Assembly: GCA_016709005.1 (NCBI GenBank)
Contig: JADJEU010000003.1
Span: 248,001-312,000 of the forward strand
DNA length: 64,000 bases
Origin: Crocinitomicaceae bacterium
GTDB lineage: Bacteria > Bacteroidota > Bacteroidia > Flavobacteriales_D > Crocinitomicaceae
Direction of reading: 5' to 3'
The notes beneath the pieces are model-generated. The model ran no database searches. It was given only the letters and a program-made list of their open reading frames with translations, and had not been told where the DNA came from. Numbering within the stretch: position 1 is the stretch's first letter; each line of letters opens with the position of its first letter. Positions 28,023 to 37,795 of the stretch are shown here, one piece after another. A program made the translations under genes and the position numbers.

Positions 28023-31000
28023 TTATTTTGAATTGATTACTTGTATTGTCCCTTGTCCGAAGAAAGGAGTTCCATTTGCGGCGCTGCCTGTGTAGCTGTA
28101 AAAATAAACACCATCTTTAACAGGATCACCATTTTTGTCAGTACCATCCCAACTCTGAGTGATGGCATTTAGTTCGGTGATTTCTACTCCCCAGCGATTC
28201 ACAATGATGCAAGAAAAATCAGAAACTCCCTTGGCATAATATTCAAAACTAAAGTCATCATTGACTCCGTCGCCATCTGGTGTAAAGATGTTAACTGGAG
28301 TGAAGTCCAATGGATCATAAATCACTAGTGGTTTGCATAAGGTGTCTTTACAACCATTTTTATTGATGGCAACCAAACAGATTTCGAGTTCAGCTCCTTG
28401 CGTATAGGTAGAGTCGAAAGTTTCAAACAGATCATCGCTAAAAATCCAAGTGCCGTCCGGCGAATTGAAATTCCAGAAGAAACTTGTATCTGCTAATGGA
28501 TCATTTGGGTTTGCAAAATAAAGTGACTGATTGACATAATGTACATCTACCGTTGCCGTTCCAAAATAATCAGATGTGAATTGAGGTGATGTCATTTCAA
28601 AATCAGCTATTGGATTTAGAGAGTCCAAAGTCACGATCGACGTTAAGGTACATCCGTTATCATCTGTTGCAACAATTTGGTATTGGCCCGGATTTCGTCC
28701 ACCCCAGGTTGTGCTAGATGAATTTTGTCCGGTAGACAGATTCGTCCATACATATGTATAATCAGGATTCCCTCCGGCTGCTGCAGCATAAACCACCCCG
28801 TTACCGGACTGATAGGAGTAAACACGACAATAGGCTGGTTCTGTTCCCAACTCAACAAAATAAAGAGAGTCTGGATACGTGATTGTAAAATCAAAAACAT
28901 TTGAACAGCCTGCTGCGTCGTTAATCGTTAGGGCATAATCACCTGGTCCGAGTTGCGAACAAGAATCCTGGCCCACACCATTTAAACCTGCAGGATTCGG
29001 ATTCCAGAAAAAACTTACGTTATTATAGGATCCTGAATGGTTATAGACTGTATCAACAAATGCAACTCCAGTGTTGAAACCATAACAAAGTGGTTGGCTA
29101 AGAATAAGATCGATCGCTAGTTGTTCGGGCTGATCAAGGAAGACAGAATCTTCTACAAAACATCCATTACCATCAGTCACTGAAGTATAATACCAGCCGG
29201 TGACTAATTGATTGATCGCTGTTGTTCCACCGAGATTGAGAACCGTACCTGCTGAATTCGTCATGACAAACGTATATGGTAAAACACCATTTACTAAATT
29301 GGCAGTTACAGATCCATCCGGGAATCCAAAACAAGTTGGTTCATTGGAAATAAAATCCAATTCAAGCGGTGGTGGTTCACTAATGCTAAATGTTTGGCTC
29401 CAGTTACAACCTTCCTGGTTTGTAATAGATACGGTATAGTTGCCAATAGCTAAGTCGTTTTGATAGGCTGTGCCACCAGAGTTAACAGTAGAAGTTTCAA
29501 TCACTACTGCACCTTGAAGCCATTCAACATCAAATGGTGCACCCGTGCCGGTTATATTATTGACATAAGCTGTTCCATCATCTGCTCCACCGCAAGCTCC
29601 ATTAGAAAGACTATCCAGTACCCAGTTTGCAGTAATTCCTGTAACTGTTACATCCACTTCAGCTGAGGCAAAGCAAGAGGTACTAACATCCCCGATGACA
29701 TATTCGTAAATACCCGATTGCAAAGTATCCGGCATTGCTAGCGGATTAATTGGATCACCGTTTTCATCAAACCAAAGTCCACCAATTTGAGGTGAACCTC
29801 CTAATGAGTTAAACAGATTCACCAGCGCTGCGTCATCACAAATATTTAAAATTCCGTCCGTTCCAGCATTCAATGGTGGCGGTACATCAAGCTCAATTGA
29901 AAACGATGCAATTCCCGGAATTGGACAAACTTCATCCGTTGCAACGACTGAAATAATTGAACCAGTATATCCGGGTTGGAATGTCCAACAGATTTGTGCA
30001 ATTGCAGGATTGGTACCTGTTTGAGTAAAAGTTGCTCCTGGCAAAAATAAATCGATGTTTGAACTTAATACAAGATTTTCTCCTAAATCTGGATCATCAA
30101 AAACAACTTCAAAACAAAATTGATCTGCCGTGCATAATGTGATTGTGTTCCCATTTAAAACTGCATTTGTTCCAAAATTATCGAAGTTGGTAATACCAAT
30201 GGGTGCATTTGGCGGAGTATTTGGGCATATTTGTACAAAAAATTGAATGTCTTGCATCATCGTTCCAACTAAATTTCCCAGAACGTCGAACTCTTCAATG
30301 AGAATGGTTACAACAAAATTTCCTGGTACCGTAGGCGTGAAGTTTAATTGCCCTGTAGTTGCATTAATTGTCATCCCGGGAATAGGCTCGGTAGCAGTAT
30401 AACCGCCAATATACGTGATTGGAGTTCCAAGTGTTCCGAGCGCATTGACTAATGAAAATACAAGTGTGTTTCCGTCTGACTCAAGCGCGCCAAAGTCATA
30501 GGATACCGGCACATTTGCACAAACATAAGGAATAGGTTGACTTGTGATTACCGGTGAATTATTACAACTTGCTGTTGCCGAATTTATGGTTGATTCGACA
30601 TAAAATAGATTACTCACACCACCTGAAAGATTGGTTGCTGAATTGCGATTTCCAACTTCATAACTCATGGTCCATGAGTCGCATACTGGGTCTAATGTAA
30701 CAATTGCAGTGTAGATGTACTCTTCAACTCCTGGTAACGATCCACCTGAACACTCACTGTTGGGAACTTCAGCCGCGCAGAGCTGAGATACTTCGCCGAA
30801 AGAAGACAAAGTCATGTTGACGTTGAAAGGCGCGAAGCCGCAATCATTGGAAAAATTAACGGTTGGAGTAGACATACTGACACCACCACAATCTCTGTAT
30901 GTTGTCAATGTGACGAGAAATTCATTTGGATTGCCAGTGCATTCGTACGCAATGTTGCCACCCACAACGTGTGTCGCAAGCAGATTGGACGGAATAATCA

Positions 31001-31043
31001 GAAGGAAAGTAAACGCAAAAAATAGTCTCTTTAAGGTTTGCAT
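28023..31043 (-). CDS. Giant secreted protein with CHU_C (T9SS type B) C-terminus, paralogue
   Basis: A 1006-residue protein with signal peptide (ending NLLATHVVGG), an N-terminal region starting ECTGNPNEFLVTLTTY, several Ig-like and SprB-type segments, and a C-terminal sorting domain beginning NIFTPDGDGVNDDFSF and ending WDGTDKNGDPVKDGVYFY. From about residue 620 it runs parallel to the downstream gene (shared SYNNVSFFWNP/SYNAISYFWNP, YQSGNGVV and ADFEMTSPQFTSDY blocks), so the two are tandem duplicates with different N-terminal parts. They form one transcription unit ending at the terminator at 24599. Both frames are intact. Confidence 0.87.
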   Translation of the reverse strand: MQTLKRLFFAFTFLLIIPSNLLATHVVGGNIAYECTGNPNEFLVTLTTYRDCGGVSMSTPTVNFSNDCGFAPFNVNMTLSSFGEVSQLCAAEVPNSECSGGSLPGVEEYIYTAIVTLDPVCDSWTMSYEVGNRNSATNLSGGVSNLFYVESTINSATASCNNSPVITSQPIPYVCANVPVSYDFGALESDGNTLVFSLVNALGTLGTPITYIGGYTATEPIPGMTINATTGQLNFTPTVPGNFVVTILIEEFDVLGNLVGTMMQDIQFFVQICPNTPPNAPIGITNFDNFGTNAVLNGNTITLCTADQFCFEVVFDDPDLGENLVLSSNIDLFLPGATFTQTGTNPAIAQICWTFQPGYTGSIISVVATDEVCPIPGIASFSIELDVPPPLNAGTDGILNICDDAALVNLFNSLGGSPQIGGLWFDENGDPINPLAMPDTLQSGIYEYVIGDVSTSCFASAEVDVTVTGITANWVLDSLSNGACGGADDGTAYVNNITGTGAPFDVEWLQGAVVIETSTVNSGGTAYQNDLAIGNYTVSITNQEGCNWSQTFSISEPPPLELDFISNEPTCFGFPDGSVTANLVNGVLPYTFVMTNSAGTVLNLGGTTAINQLVTGWYYTSVTDGNGCFVEDSVFLDQPEQLAIDLILSQPLCYGFNTGVAFVDTVYNHSGSYNNVSFFWNPNPAGLNGVGQDSCSQLGPGDYALTINDAAGCSNVFDFTITYPDSLYFVELGTEPAYCRVYSYQSGNGVVYAAAAGGNPDYTYVWTNLSTGQNSSSTTWGGRNPGQYQIVATDDNGCTLTSIVTLDSLNPIADFEMTSPQFTSDYFGTATVDVHYVNQSLYFANPNDPLADTSFFWNFNSPDGTWIFSDDLFETFDSTYTQGAELEICLVAINKNGCKDTLCKPLVIYDPLDFTPVNIFTPDGDGVNDDFSFEYYAKGVSDFSCIIVNRWGVEITELNAITQSWDGTDKNGDPVKDGVYFYSYTGSAANGTPFFGQGTIQVINSK

Positions 31044-31315
31044 GGTTGAATTTTATAGTTTGAAGACTCGTCTGCTCCCAGATACGTTGCTTCGGTACAG
31101 TCTAAAATTATCTTTTTTTTTAGGTTTTCTATTCAAATTGTGATGAGATACCGAGCTTTTTTTGAAATCTAACAGCATTAAATGATTTCGATCAGAACTA
31201 AACATCTTGCTATCCCGATTGCACTCAGCGTATTGTGAAGTTTTGGGAGAAACAGATTAAACTTTAGTCTAATTTTCAAGTCGAAGCAAATAGAAACAAT
31301 AAAAAACTAAGACAA

Positions 31316-31696
31316 ATGAAAACCGTAAAAAGAATAATGCTGTTTTGTGCTATAATCGTGAGCACGACAACCTCGTTTGGACAAGAAAATCATGATGACA
31401 AGAACATAACACCTGAAGAACGTGCAACCAAACGCACTGAAAAAATGAAAGCTGAATTGTCTTTGACTGAAGCACAAACAACTGAAATTTATTCAATAAA
31501 TCTCGCTCACATAAAGGAGATGGACAAATTGCGTGAAGAACAAAAAGTGCTTCATGAAAAAATGAAGGCAGAAAAGGAAGCAACACGCACAAAAATCAAA
31601 GCGATTCTAACCGCTGAGCAAAATATAATCTTTGATCAAAAGGCAGAAGAGCACAAGAAAAAACAAGAAGAAAAACGCAAAGAGCGCCAAGACTAA
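31316..31696 (+). CDS. Small exported Spy/CpxP-like protein
   Basis: A 126-residue protein: signal peptide at residues 1-22 (ending TSFGQ), then a highly charged helical domain. The two LTxxQ-type motifs of the Spy/CpxP group are visible as LSLTEAQ and ILTAEQ. Spy-like proteins are periplasmic chaperones or metal-stress sensors. The C-terminus is a lysine/glutamate-rich helix. A strong terminator follows, and the gene is divergent from the giant secreted proteins, so it is its own unit. Confidence 0.75.
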   Translation: MKTVKRIMLFCAIIVSTTTSFGQENHDDKNITPEERATKRTEKMKAELSLTEAQTTEIYSINLAHIKEMDKLREEQKVLHEKMKAEKEATRTKIKAILTAEQNIIFDQKAEEHKKKQEEKRKERQD

Positions 31697-31716
31697 TTAG
31701 TGTCACTGAGCGAAAA

Positions 31717-31749
31717 AACGCATCTGAAAACAGGTGCGTTTTTTTTTTG
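31717..31749 (+). terminator. Intrinsic terminator after the Spy-like gene
   Basis: AACGCATCTG pairs with CAGGTGCGTT (one G-T pair) across an AAAA loop and is followed by eight further T. It begins about 20 bases after the stop codon. Confidence 0.88.
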
Positions 31750-31885
31750 CGATACGAAGTTAAATACGTTGTAAATGCGTCAGATCATAGGAGGCTTGCA
31801 TACAACTTTTAACAACTATCTTTTAATTTTTTGAAAACCGGATTTGTGATTGCATGGCTAATCCGCTTAACTTTGGTCACGAATA

Positions 31886-32704
31886 TTGATCAATCTGGAA
31901 AAATTACTAGAATATAATCCAATCTTACTTGCGCTGGGAGCGACCTTGTTCACTTGGTTTGTAACTGCTGCGGGTGCTGGATTAGTGTTCTTTTTCAAGA
32001 CAATTAATCTGCGCGTTCTTAATTTCATGCTGGGTTTTGCTGCAGGTGTAATGATTGCAGCCAGCTTCTGGTCTTTGTTGGCACCGGCCATTGAAATCGC
32101 TGAAGAAAAAGGAATGACACCCTGGCTGCCAGCATTAACTGGATTTTTAGCTGGTGCAGGATTTTTGTTACTCGTTGATCAAATATTGCCGCATGTTCAT
32201 CCACGTTTAAAAACAGAAAATTCAGAAGGAATCAAAACTTCATGGAACCGCTCTGTTTTATTAATACTTGCAATTACACTCCATAATATTCCAGAAGGAT
32301 TAGCGGTAGGTGTTGCTTTTGGTGCATTAATTGCAAATCCGGATATTCAGGTTTTAGGGGCGGCAGTTGCACTAGCCATCGGAATTGGTTTGCAAAATTT
32401 TCCGGAAGGTGCGGCCGTTTCAATTCCTTTACGACGTGAAGGATTCTCGCGCAGAAAAGCTTTTTTTTACGGGCAGATGTCTGGAATAGTTGAGCCGATC
32501 GCAGGTGTCACCGGAGCTTTACTTGTAGTTTATATTGAACCCATTCTACCATTTGCTCTTGCCTTTGCAGCAGGTGCAATGATTTTTGTTGTAGTGGAAG
32601 AATTGATTCCTGAATCACAAAACGGAACCGGAACAGATCTTTCAACTATCGGCGCCATCTTAGGATTTTCTGTGATGATGGTATTAGATGTAGCGCTTGG
32701 TTAA
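31886..32704 (+). CDS. ZIP family divalent metal transporter
   Basis: A 272-residue inner-membrane protein with about eight transmembrane segments. ZIP metal-site motifs are present: HNIPEG in helix IV and QNFPEG in helix V, plus a C-terminal VVEELIPES. A short His-containing loop (LPHVHP) lies between helices III and IV. ZIP proteins import zinc, iron or manganese. The start is a TTG at 31886; no in-frame ATG precedes it, and the hydrophobic helix starts shortly after. It stands alone between terminators; the his operon promoter lies just downstream. Confidence 0.88.
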   Translation: MINLEKLLEYNPILLALGATLFTWFVTAAGAGLVFFFKTINLRVLNFMLGFAAGVMIAASFWSLLAPAIEIAEEKGMTPWLPALTGFLAGAGFLLLVDQILPHVHPRLKTENSEGIKTSWNRSVLLILAITLHNIPEGLAVGVAFGALIANPDIQVLGAAVALAIGIGLQNFPEGAAVSIPLRREGFSRRKAFFYGQMSGIVEPIAGVTGALLVVYIEPILPFALAFAAGAMIFVVVEELIPESQNGTGTDLSTIGAILGFSVMMVLDVALG

Positions 32705-32735
32705 AAAGCACATCTGCATTAAATTTCAATTTCAA

Positions 32736-32766
32736 TTTGCAGAATTCAAAATTCAGTTTACCTTTG
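32736..32766 (+). promoter_or_regulatory. Promoter of the histidine operon leader
   Basis: TTTG at 32736-32739 and TACCTTTG at 32759-32766 are exact matches to the Bacteroidota -33/-7 elements, separated by 19 bases, the usual spacing. Transcription would start near 32773, about 13 bases before the leader peptide ATG. Confidence 0.65.
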
Positions 32767-32785
32767 TCACATCATTGAAACAAAA

Positions 32786-32848
32786 ATGTATTTAAATAAT
32801 CTACATCAACATCATCTTCATACTTGCATTCAGGCGAGCTGGAAATGA
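32786..32848 (+). CDS. hisL: Histidine-rich his operon leader peptide
   Basis: A 20-codon open frame reads MYLNNLHQHHLHTCIQASWK and stops at 32846-32848. Four of six consecutive codons (7-12) are His. It begins 20 bases after a perfect promoter and ends 25 bases before a strong hairpin-plus-T-run that itself precedes hisG. This is the layout of a ribosome-mediated attenuator: stalling at the His codons when charged tRNA-His is scarce would leave downstream RNA free to form an antiterminator. I infer the function; translation is not shown. Confidence 0.75.
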   Translation: MYLNNLHQHHLHTCIQASWK

Positions 32849-32905
32849 TATATATGTAATTAAAGATATTTCAAAACCCGTCTGAGTGAATCAGACGGGT
32901 TTTTT
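32830..32905 (+). promoter_or_regulatory. his operon transcription attenuator
   Basis: A perfect 13-bp stem pairs AAAACCCGTCTGA (32873-32885) with TCAGACGGGTTTT (32891-32903), with a five-base loop and a T-run: an intrinsic terminator. TCAGGCG at 32830-32836, inside the leader peptide's last codons, can pair with CGTCTGA (32879-32885) in its left arm, seven pairs with one G-U, giving a competing antiterminator. A ribosome paused on the His codons would leave 32830-32836 free; a ribosome at the leader stop would cover it. hisG starts 45 bases later. Confidence 0.72.
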
Positions 32906-32950
32906 GTTTCTATCCCTTTTTGGTTTACTCAGGCACTAAAAAAAGAAAGC

Positions 32951-33808
32951 ATGACTAAACTTAAAATTGCAGTACAAAAAAGTGGAAGACTGAGTGAAAA
33001 ATCACTTGAACTTTTAAAAGAGTGCGGCATCAAACTATCCAATGGTGATCGTAAATTGAAAACCGAAGCATCTAATTTTCCTATTGAAGTTTTGTTTTTG
33101 AGAGATGATGACATTCCTCAATACGTTGAACAAGGGGTCGCTGACATCGGTATTCTGGGTGAAAACGAAGTATGGGAAAAAGATAAAAATGTAAGCACGG
33201 TAGAAAAACTAGGTTTTGCAGGCTGTAAACTTTCATTAGCAATTCCAAAAGATGAAAATTATACCAACCTCAATTATTTTGAAGGCAAACGAGTTGCGAC
33301 GTCGTATCCTAAAATTCTGGGCAATTTTTTCAAATCAAAAAAACTCAACGTAGAAATTGAAGAGATTGGCGGCAGTGTAGAAATTGCGCCAGGTATCGGT
33401 TTGGCAGATGGAATCTTTGATATTGTGAGTACAGGAAGCACACTACTCATGAATGGTTTGAAAGAGGTTGAAGTAGTGACAAAAAGTGAAGCTGTTTTAA
33501 TTTCTAATCCAAATCTGCCTGAGAATAAGAAGTTAATTCTCGAAAAATTATTGTTCCGGATCCGTGCAGTCAGAAATTCATCTGAGAATAAATACATCTT
33601 ATTAAATGCGCCGAATGAATCTATTAAAGCAATCTCAAAAATACTTCCGGGCATGAAAAGTCCAACCGTACTTCCTCTGGCAGAAGAAGGCTGGAGCAGT
33701 ATTCACTCTGTCGTCAAAGAAGATCAGTTTTGGGACATCATTGATCAATTGAAAGAAAAAGGTGCACAAGGAATTTTAGTAGTTCCAATTGAAAAAATGA
33801 TTCTTTAA
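32951..33808 (+). CDS. hisG: ATP phosphoribosyltransferase, long form
   Basis: HisG catalyses the first step of histidine synthesis, joining ATP and PRPP. The 285-residue length marks the long (HisG-L) form with a C-terminal ACT-like regulatory domain (from about residue 210) that binds histidine for feedback inhibition; no hisZ is needed. Family motifs include KIAVQKSGRLSEKSLELL at the start, GVADIGILGEN, and the PRPP loop DIVSTGSTLLMNGL. It is the first structural gene after the attenuator and lies 17 bases before hisD. Confidence 0.95.
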   Translation: MTKLKIAVQKSGRLSEKSLELLKECGIKLSNGDRKLKTEASNFPIEVLFLRDDDIPQYVEQGVADIGILGENEVWEKDKNVSTVEKLGFAGCKLSLAIPKDENYTNLNYFEGKRVATSYPKILGNFFKSKKLNVEIEEIGGSVEIAPGIGLADGIFDIVSTGSTLLMNGLKEVEVVTKSEAVLISNPNLPENKKLILEKLLFRIRAVRNSSENKYILLNAPNESIKAISKILPGMKSPTVLPLAEEGWSSIHSVVKEDQFWDIIDQLKEKGAQGILVVPIEKMIL

Positions 33809-33825
33809 TTTCTAAAATCTGTAAG

Positions 33826-35082
33826 ATGAAATCACTAAAAAATCCAGATTTGAAAGAGTGGGCGTTTCTTGCTAAGCGGCCTTCAAAGTCTATCGCAGAG
33901 CTTGATGAGATTGTCGACGAAGTTTTTGATAATATTCGACAGAAAGGCGACAAAGCTTTATTTGAATACAGTCTGAAATTTGACAAGGCAAAGCTGAAAA
34001 GTTTGAAAATTGAGCAAGATGAGTTGAAAACCAGTTCAAAGAATATCTCTAAAAAATTAAGAAATGCAATTGATATTGCTTATTCAAACATCAGCAAATT
34101 TCACAAGGCACAAAAAGAAAAAGTTCAAAAGATTGAGACAACTTCTGGGGTAGTTTGTTGGAGAGAATCAAGGGGTATTGAAAAGGTTGGCATTTATATT
34201 CCGGGTGGCTCTGCTCCTTTGTTTTCAACAGTGTTGATGCTGGCTATTCCTGCTAAGTTAGCAGGTTGCAAAGAGATTATTCTTTGTACTCCGCCAGATA
34301 AAAATGGAAAAATAGATCCAACAATTCTTTATGTCGCAAATCTGGTTGGAGTCACTTCTGTATTTTCGGTTGGCGGAATTCAGGCGATTGGAGCTATGAC
34401 TTTTGGAACAAAAAGTATTCCGGCAGTTTCTAAAATTTTCGGACCAGGAAATCAATACGTAACTGCAGCAAAACAACGCGCCCAAAATTTTGGAGTTGCC
34501 ATTGATATGCCTGCCGGACCAAGTGAAGTTCTTATAATCGCTGATAAAAATGCGGATGCAGAATTTGTTGCGGCGGACTTGCTTTCTCAAGCTGAACACG
34601 GTGCTGACAGTCAGGTCATCCTATTGAGTACTTCTGATAAAATGATTGAAGCAACACAGTCTGAATTAAAAAAACAATTGAAGAAATTACCTCGAAAAGA
34701 AGTTGCTGCAGAGGCTTTGAAAAACAGCCTGGCAATCCAATTCAAAACTGAAAATGAATGCATGTTATTCAGTAACCTTTATGCACCTGAACATTTAATT
34801 CTTGCTTGTGAAAATGGAGATGAATTGGCGAATAAAGTGGTAAACGCTGGTTCAGTTTTTATTGGAAAGTATGCCTGTGAAAGTGCCGGTGATTATGCCA
34901 GCGGAACCAATCACACCTTGCCTACAAATGGGTACGCTAGAAATTGCAGTGGCGTATCACTGGATAGTTTTGTGCGGAAAATTACCTTTCAGAAAATCTC
35001 CAAAAAGGGAATTCAAAACATTGGGCCTGCAATCGAAGAAATGGCAGAAGCAGAACAACTTTTGCACACAAAAATGCGGTAA
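33826..35082 (+). CDS. hisD: Histidinol dehydrogenase
   Basis: HisD oxidises L-histidinol to histidine in two NAD-dependent steps with a bound zinc. The 418-residue protein shows VGIYIPGGSAPLFSTVLM, the FGPGNQYVTAAK segment, DMPAGPSEVLI, AEHGADSQVIL and SGTNHTLPTNGYAR, all diagnostic and intact. It lies between hisG (17 bases) and hisC (24 bases) in the his operon. Confidence 0.95.
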   Translation: MKSLKNPDLKEWAFLAKRPSKSIAELDEIVDEVFDNIRQKGDKALFEYSLKFDKAKLKSLKIEQDELKTSSKNISKKLRNAIDIAYSNISKFHKAQKEKVQKIETTSGVVCWRESRGIEKVGIYIPGGSAPLFSTVLMLAIPAKLAGCKEIILCTPPDKNGKIDPTILYVANLVGVTSVFSVGGIQAIGAMTFGTKSIPAVSKIFGPGNQYVTAAKQRAQNFGVAIDMPAGPSEVLIIADKNADAEFVAADLLSQAEHGADSQVILLSTSDKMIEATQSELKKQLKKLPRKEVAAEALKNSLAIQFKTENECMLFSNLYAPEHLILACENGDELANKVVNAGSVFIGKYACESAGDYASGTNHTLPTNGYARNCSGVSLDSFVRKITFQKISKKGIQNIGPAIEEMAEAEQLLHTKMR

Positions 35083-35106
35083 CGGTGAGACTAAAAAATT
35101 GAAAAA

Positions 35107-36132
35107 ATGAAAACACTTGACCAATTGATCAGACCCAATATTCAGAAATTGAAGCCCTATTCAAGTGCCCGGGATGAGTACAAAGGAACAGATGGCGTAT
35201 TTCTGGATGCTAATGAAAATCCTTTTGGAGAGCTGAACCGTTATCCTGATCCATACCAGAAAAAGTTAAAATCAAAACTGGCAGAACTGAAATCTGTTTC
35301 TACAGATTCTATTTTTGTAGGCAATGGTAGTGATGAGGTAATTGATTTGGCATTCCGTATTTTTTGTGAACCCGGAAAGGATAAAGCGTTGACATTTTCA
35401 CCAACTTACGGTATGTATGAAGTCAGCGCAGCTATTAATGATGTGGAATTAATTAAAGTTCCTTTCAATTCAGAATTTCAGATTGATTTTGATTTAACCA
35501 AACCGTTTTTGAGTGATCCGTCCATTAAATTAATTTTTGTTTGTTCACCCAATAATCCAACTGGAAATTCAATTAGTGGAATAGAAGAAATTCTGAAATC
35601 ATTTGGAGGAATTGTAATTATTGATGAGGCATATATTGATTTCAGTGAAAAGGAATCGTGGTTAAAAAGATTGAATGAATTTCCAAATCTGATCATTTCA
35701 CAAACATTCAGCAAAGCATGGGGATTGGCTGCCGCGCGAGTAGGTTTGGCTTTTGCAAGTGCTGAAATCATCAATTGGTTTAATAAGGTCAAACCGCCTT
35801 ATAATGTGAGCGAATTGAATCAGCAGGCAGCATTAAAGGCGCTGGAAAAAAAGGGCGAAACGTTTAAAAAAATCAATCTGATTAAATCAGAAAAAATTGA
35901 ATTAGAAAGGAATTTGGATAGTCTGGAGATTGTAAAAAAAGTCTATCCATCTGACGGCAATTTTCTGCTTGTTGAAGTTTCAGATGCTGATAAAATATAT
36001 GCGCATCTCACAGAACAAAAAATTGTAGTTCGCAACAGAAATTCAGTTGTGAGAAATTGTTTGAGAATTACCGTTGGATCGGCTGAAGAAAATAAAAAAA
36101 TGTTGAATGCTTTACAAAACTATAAATCATGA
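35107..36132 (+). CDS. hisC: Histidinol-phosphate aminotransferase
   Basis: HisC is a PLP-dependent class I/II aminotransferase that converts imidazole-acetol phosphate to histidinol phosphate. The 341-residue protein has LDANENPFGELNRYPDP, the substrate-binding CSPNNPTGNSI, IIDEAYIDF, and the PLP lysine in QTFSKAWGLAAARVG. Its stop overlaps the hisB ATG by four bases, so translation is coupled. Confidence 0.95.
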   Translation: MKTLDQLIRPNIQKLKPYSSARDEYKGTDGVFLDANENPFGELNRYPDPYQKKLKSKLAELKSVSTDSIFVGNGSDEVIDLAFRIFCEPGKDKALTFSPTYGMYEVSAAINDVELIKVPFNSEFQIDFDLTKPFLSDPSIKLIFVCSPNNPTGNSISGIEEILKSFGGIVIIDEAYIDFSEKESWLKRLNEFPNLIISQTFSKAWGLAAARVGLAFASAEIINWFNKVKPPYNVSELNQQAALKALEKKGETFKKINLIKSEKIELERNLDSLEIVKKVYPSDGNFLLVEVSDADKIYAHLTEQKIVVRNRNSVVRNCLRITVGSAEENKKMLNALQNYKS

Positions 36133-37218
36133 AAAGAGTATTATTTATTGATAGAGACGGCACGCTTATAATTGAACCACCTGTAGATTTTCAAGTAGAC
36201 AGTTTGGAGAAATTGGAGTTTTATCCGGGCGTGTTTTCTGCACTTTCCAAAATTGCAAACGAACTCGATTTTGAATTAGTGATGGTAACAAATCAAGATG
36301 GTTTGGGAACGGCATCTTTTCCGGAAGAAACGTTCTGGTCAGCGCAAAATAAAATGCTCAAAGCATTCGAAAATGAGGAATTATTTTTCAGATATTCTGA
36401 TCGACAAAAAGTTTTCCCGGAAGAAAATCTGCCAACCAGAAAACCAGGAACAGGATTGCTTTCAAAATATCTTTATGGAAATTATGACTTAGCTAATTCT
36501 TACGTGATAGGCGATCGTGCAACGGATGTGCAATTAGCTAAAAAACTTGGCTCAAAAGCTATTTATATGGGCGCGGATGCAACAGTTTCTGCAGAATTAG
36601 TGACGAAAAAATGGAGTGAGATTTATTCTTTTCTGAAAGCTATTCCAAGAGTTTCAAGCATAAAACGAAAAACATCAGAAACCGATATTGAAATAGAATT
36701 GAATCTGGATGGAAGTGGGAAATCAAAAATTGAAACGGGAATTGGATTTTTTGATCACATGCTTGAACAAATTTCAAAACACGGAAATTTGGATTTGTTT
36801 GTCAAAGTAAAAGGCGATTTGCACATTGATGAACACCATACCGTAGAAGATGTTGCGCTTGCTTTAGGAACGGCATTTATTGAAGCATTAGGATCCAAAA
36901 GAGGAATTGAGCGATACGGATTTTTGTTGCCAATGGATGAGTGTTTAGCCCAAATTACAATAGATTTTGGTGGCCGCCCGTGGTTAGTTTGGGACGCAGA
37001 ATTCAAACGGGAAAAAGTAGGCGAGATGCCAACAGAGATGTTCAAGCATTTTTTCAAATCTTTTTCAGATAATGCAAAATGTAATCTCAATATAAATCAG
37101 AGGCGAGAATGAACACCACAAGATTGAAGCGATTTTTAAGGCCTTCGCTAAGGCAGTAAAAATGGCCGTATCTAAAACAGATAATTTCTCAATCCCAAGT
37201 ACGAAAGGAACGTTATGA
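36129..37218 (+). CDS. hisB: Bifunctional histidinol-phosphatase / IGP dehydratase, 3' frameshift
   Basis: HisB joins an N-terminal HAD-type histidinol-phosphate phosphatase (nucleophile in FIDRDGTLI; about residues 1-165) to a C-terminal imidazoleglycerol-phosphate dehydratase (HIDEHHTVEDVALALG). As written, the frame ends at 37112, but about two missing bases at 37097-37105 (in an A-run and a G-run) restore GENEHHKIEAIFKAFAKAV and the normal end STKGTL at the stop at 37216-37218, giving about 363 residues. That stop overlaps the hisH ATG as ATGA, which supports the corrected frame. Confidence 0.92.
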
Positions 37219-37794
37219 TTGCAATCTTTAAAATACAACGCTGGAAACATCGCTTCTGTTCAAAATACCCTGACACGTCTCGGTTATGAATCATTGGTGA
37301 CGGACGATGCAGTCTCACTAAGACAGGCCGACAAAGTAATCTTCCCCGGAGTTGGCGAAGCCAGTTCTGCAATGAAATATTTAAAAGATCGCAATCTGGA
37401 TGAAGTGATCAGATCTCTGAAACAACCCGTTCTTGGAATATGTCTCGGTCAACAATTGCTGTGTGCATTTTCAGAAGAAGGAAATGTAAATTGTTTGGGA
37501 ATTTTTAAAACCATGGTTAAAAAATTTCCTCCAAATGATCTTGTTCCTCAGATGGGGTGGAATAGTTTGACTAAATTATCTGGTCCGCTATTTCAAGGGA
37601 TCAACGAAAGTGATGATGTCTATTTTGTGCACAGTTATTACGCTGAACTTTGTAAAAACACGGTTGCTACTTGTGATTATATTGTCCCTTTCAGTGCAGC
37701 AATGAACAAAGACAATTTTTACGCAACGCAATTTCACCCTGAGAAATCGGGAAGCGTTGGAGAACAAATTTTAATGAACTTTTTAAAACTATAA
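37215..37794 (+). CDS. hisH: Imidazole glycerol phosphate synthase, glutamine amidotransferase subunit, 5' frameshift
   Basis: HisH hydrolyses glutamine and passes ammonia to HisF. Class I amidotransferase residues are visible: the nucleophile Cys in GICLGQQLL and the His/Glu pair in QFHPEKSG. The start is the ATG at 37215 that overlaps the hisB stop (MIAI); a single extra base in the TTTAAAA tract near 37229 separates it from the main frame KYNAGNIASVQNTL. In HisH the residue after LG is usually Met; here it is Gln. It ends one base before hisA. Confidence 0.92.
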
Positions 37795-37795
37795 G

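Noticed and set aside
32873..32905. Simple terminator for the ZIP transporter
   Set aside because: The hairpin is about 170 bases from the ZIP stop, and a full promoter plus the His-rich open frame lies between; an attenuator explains the layout better.
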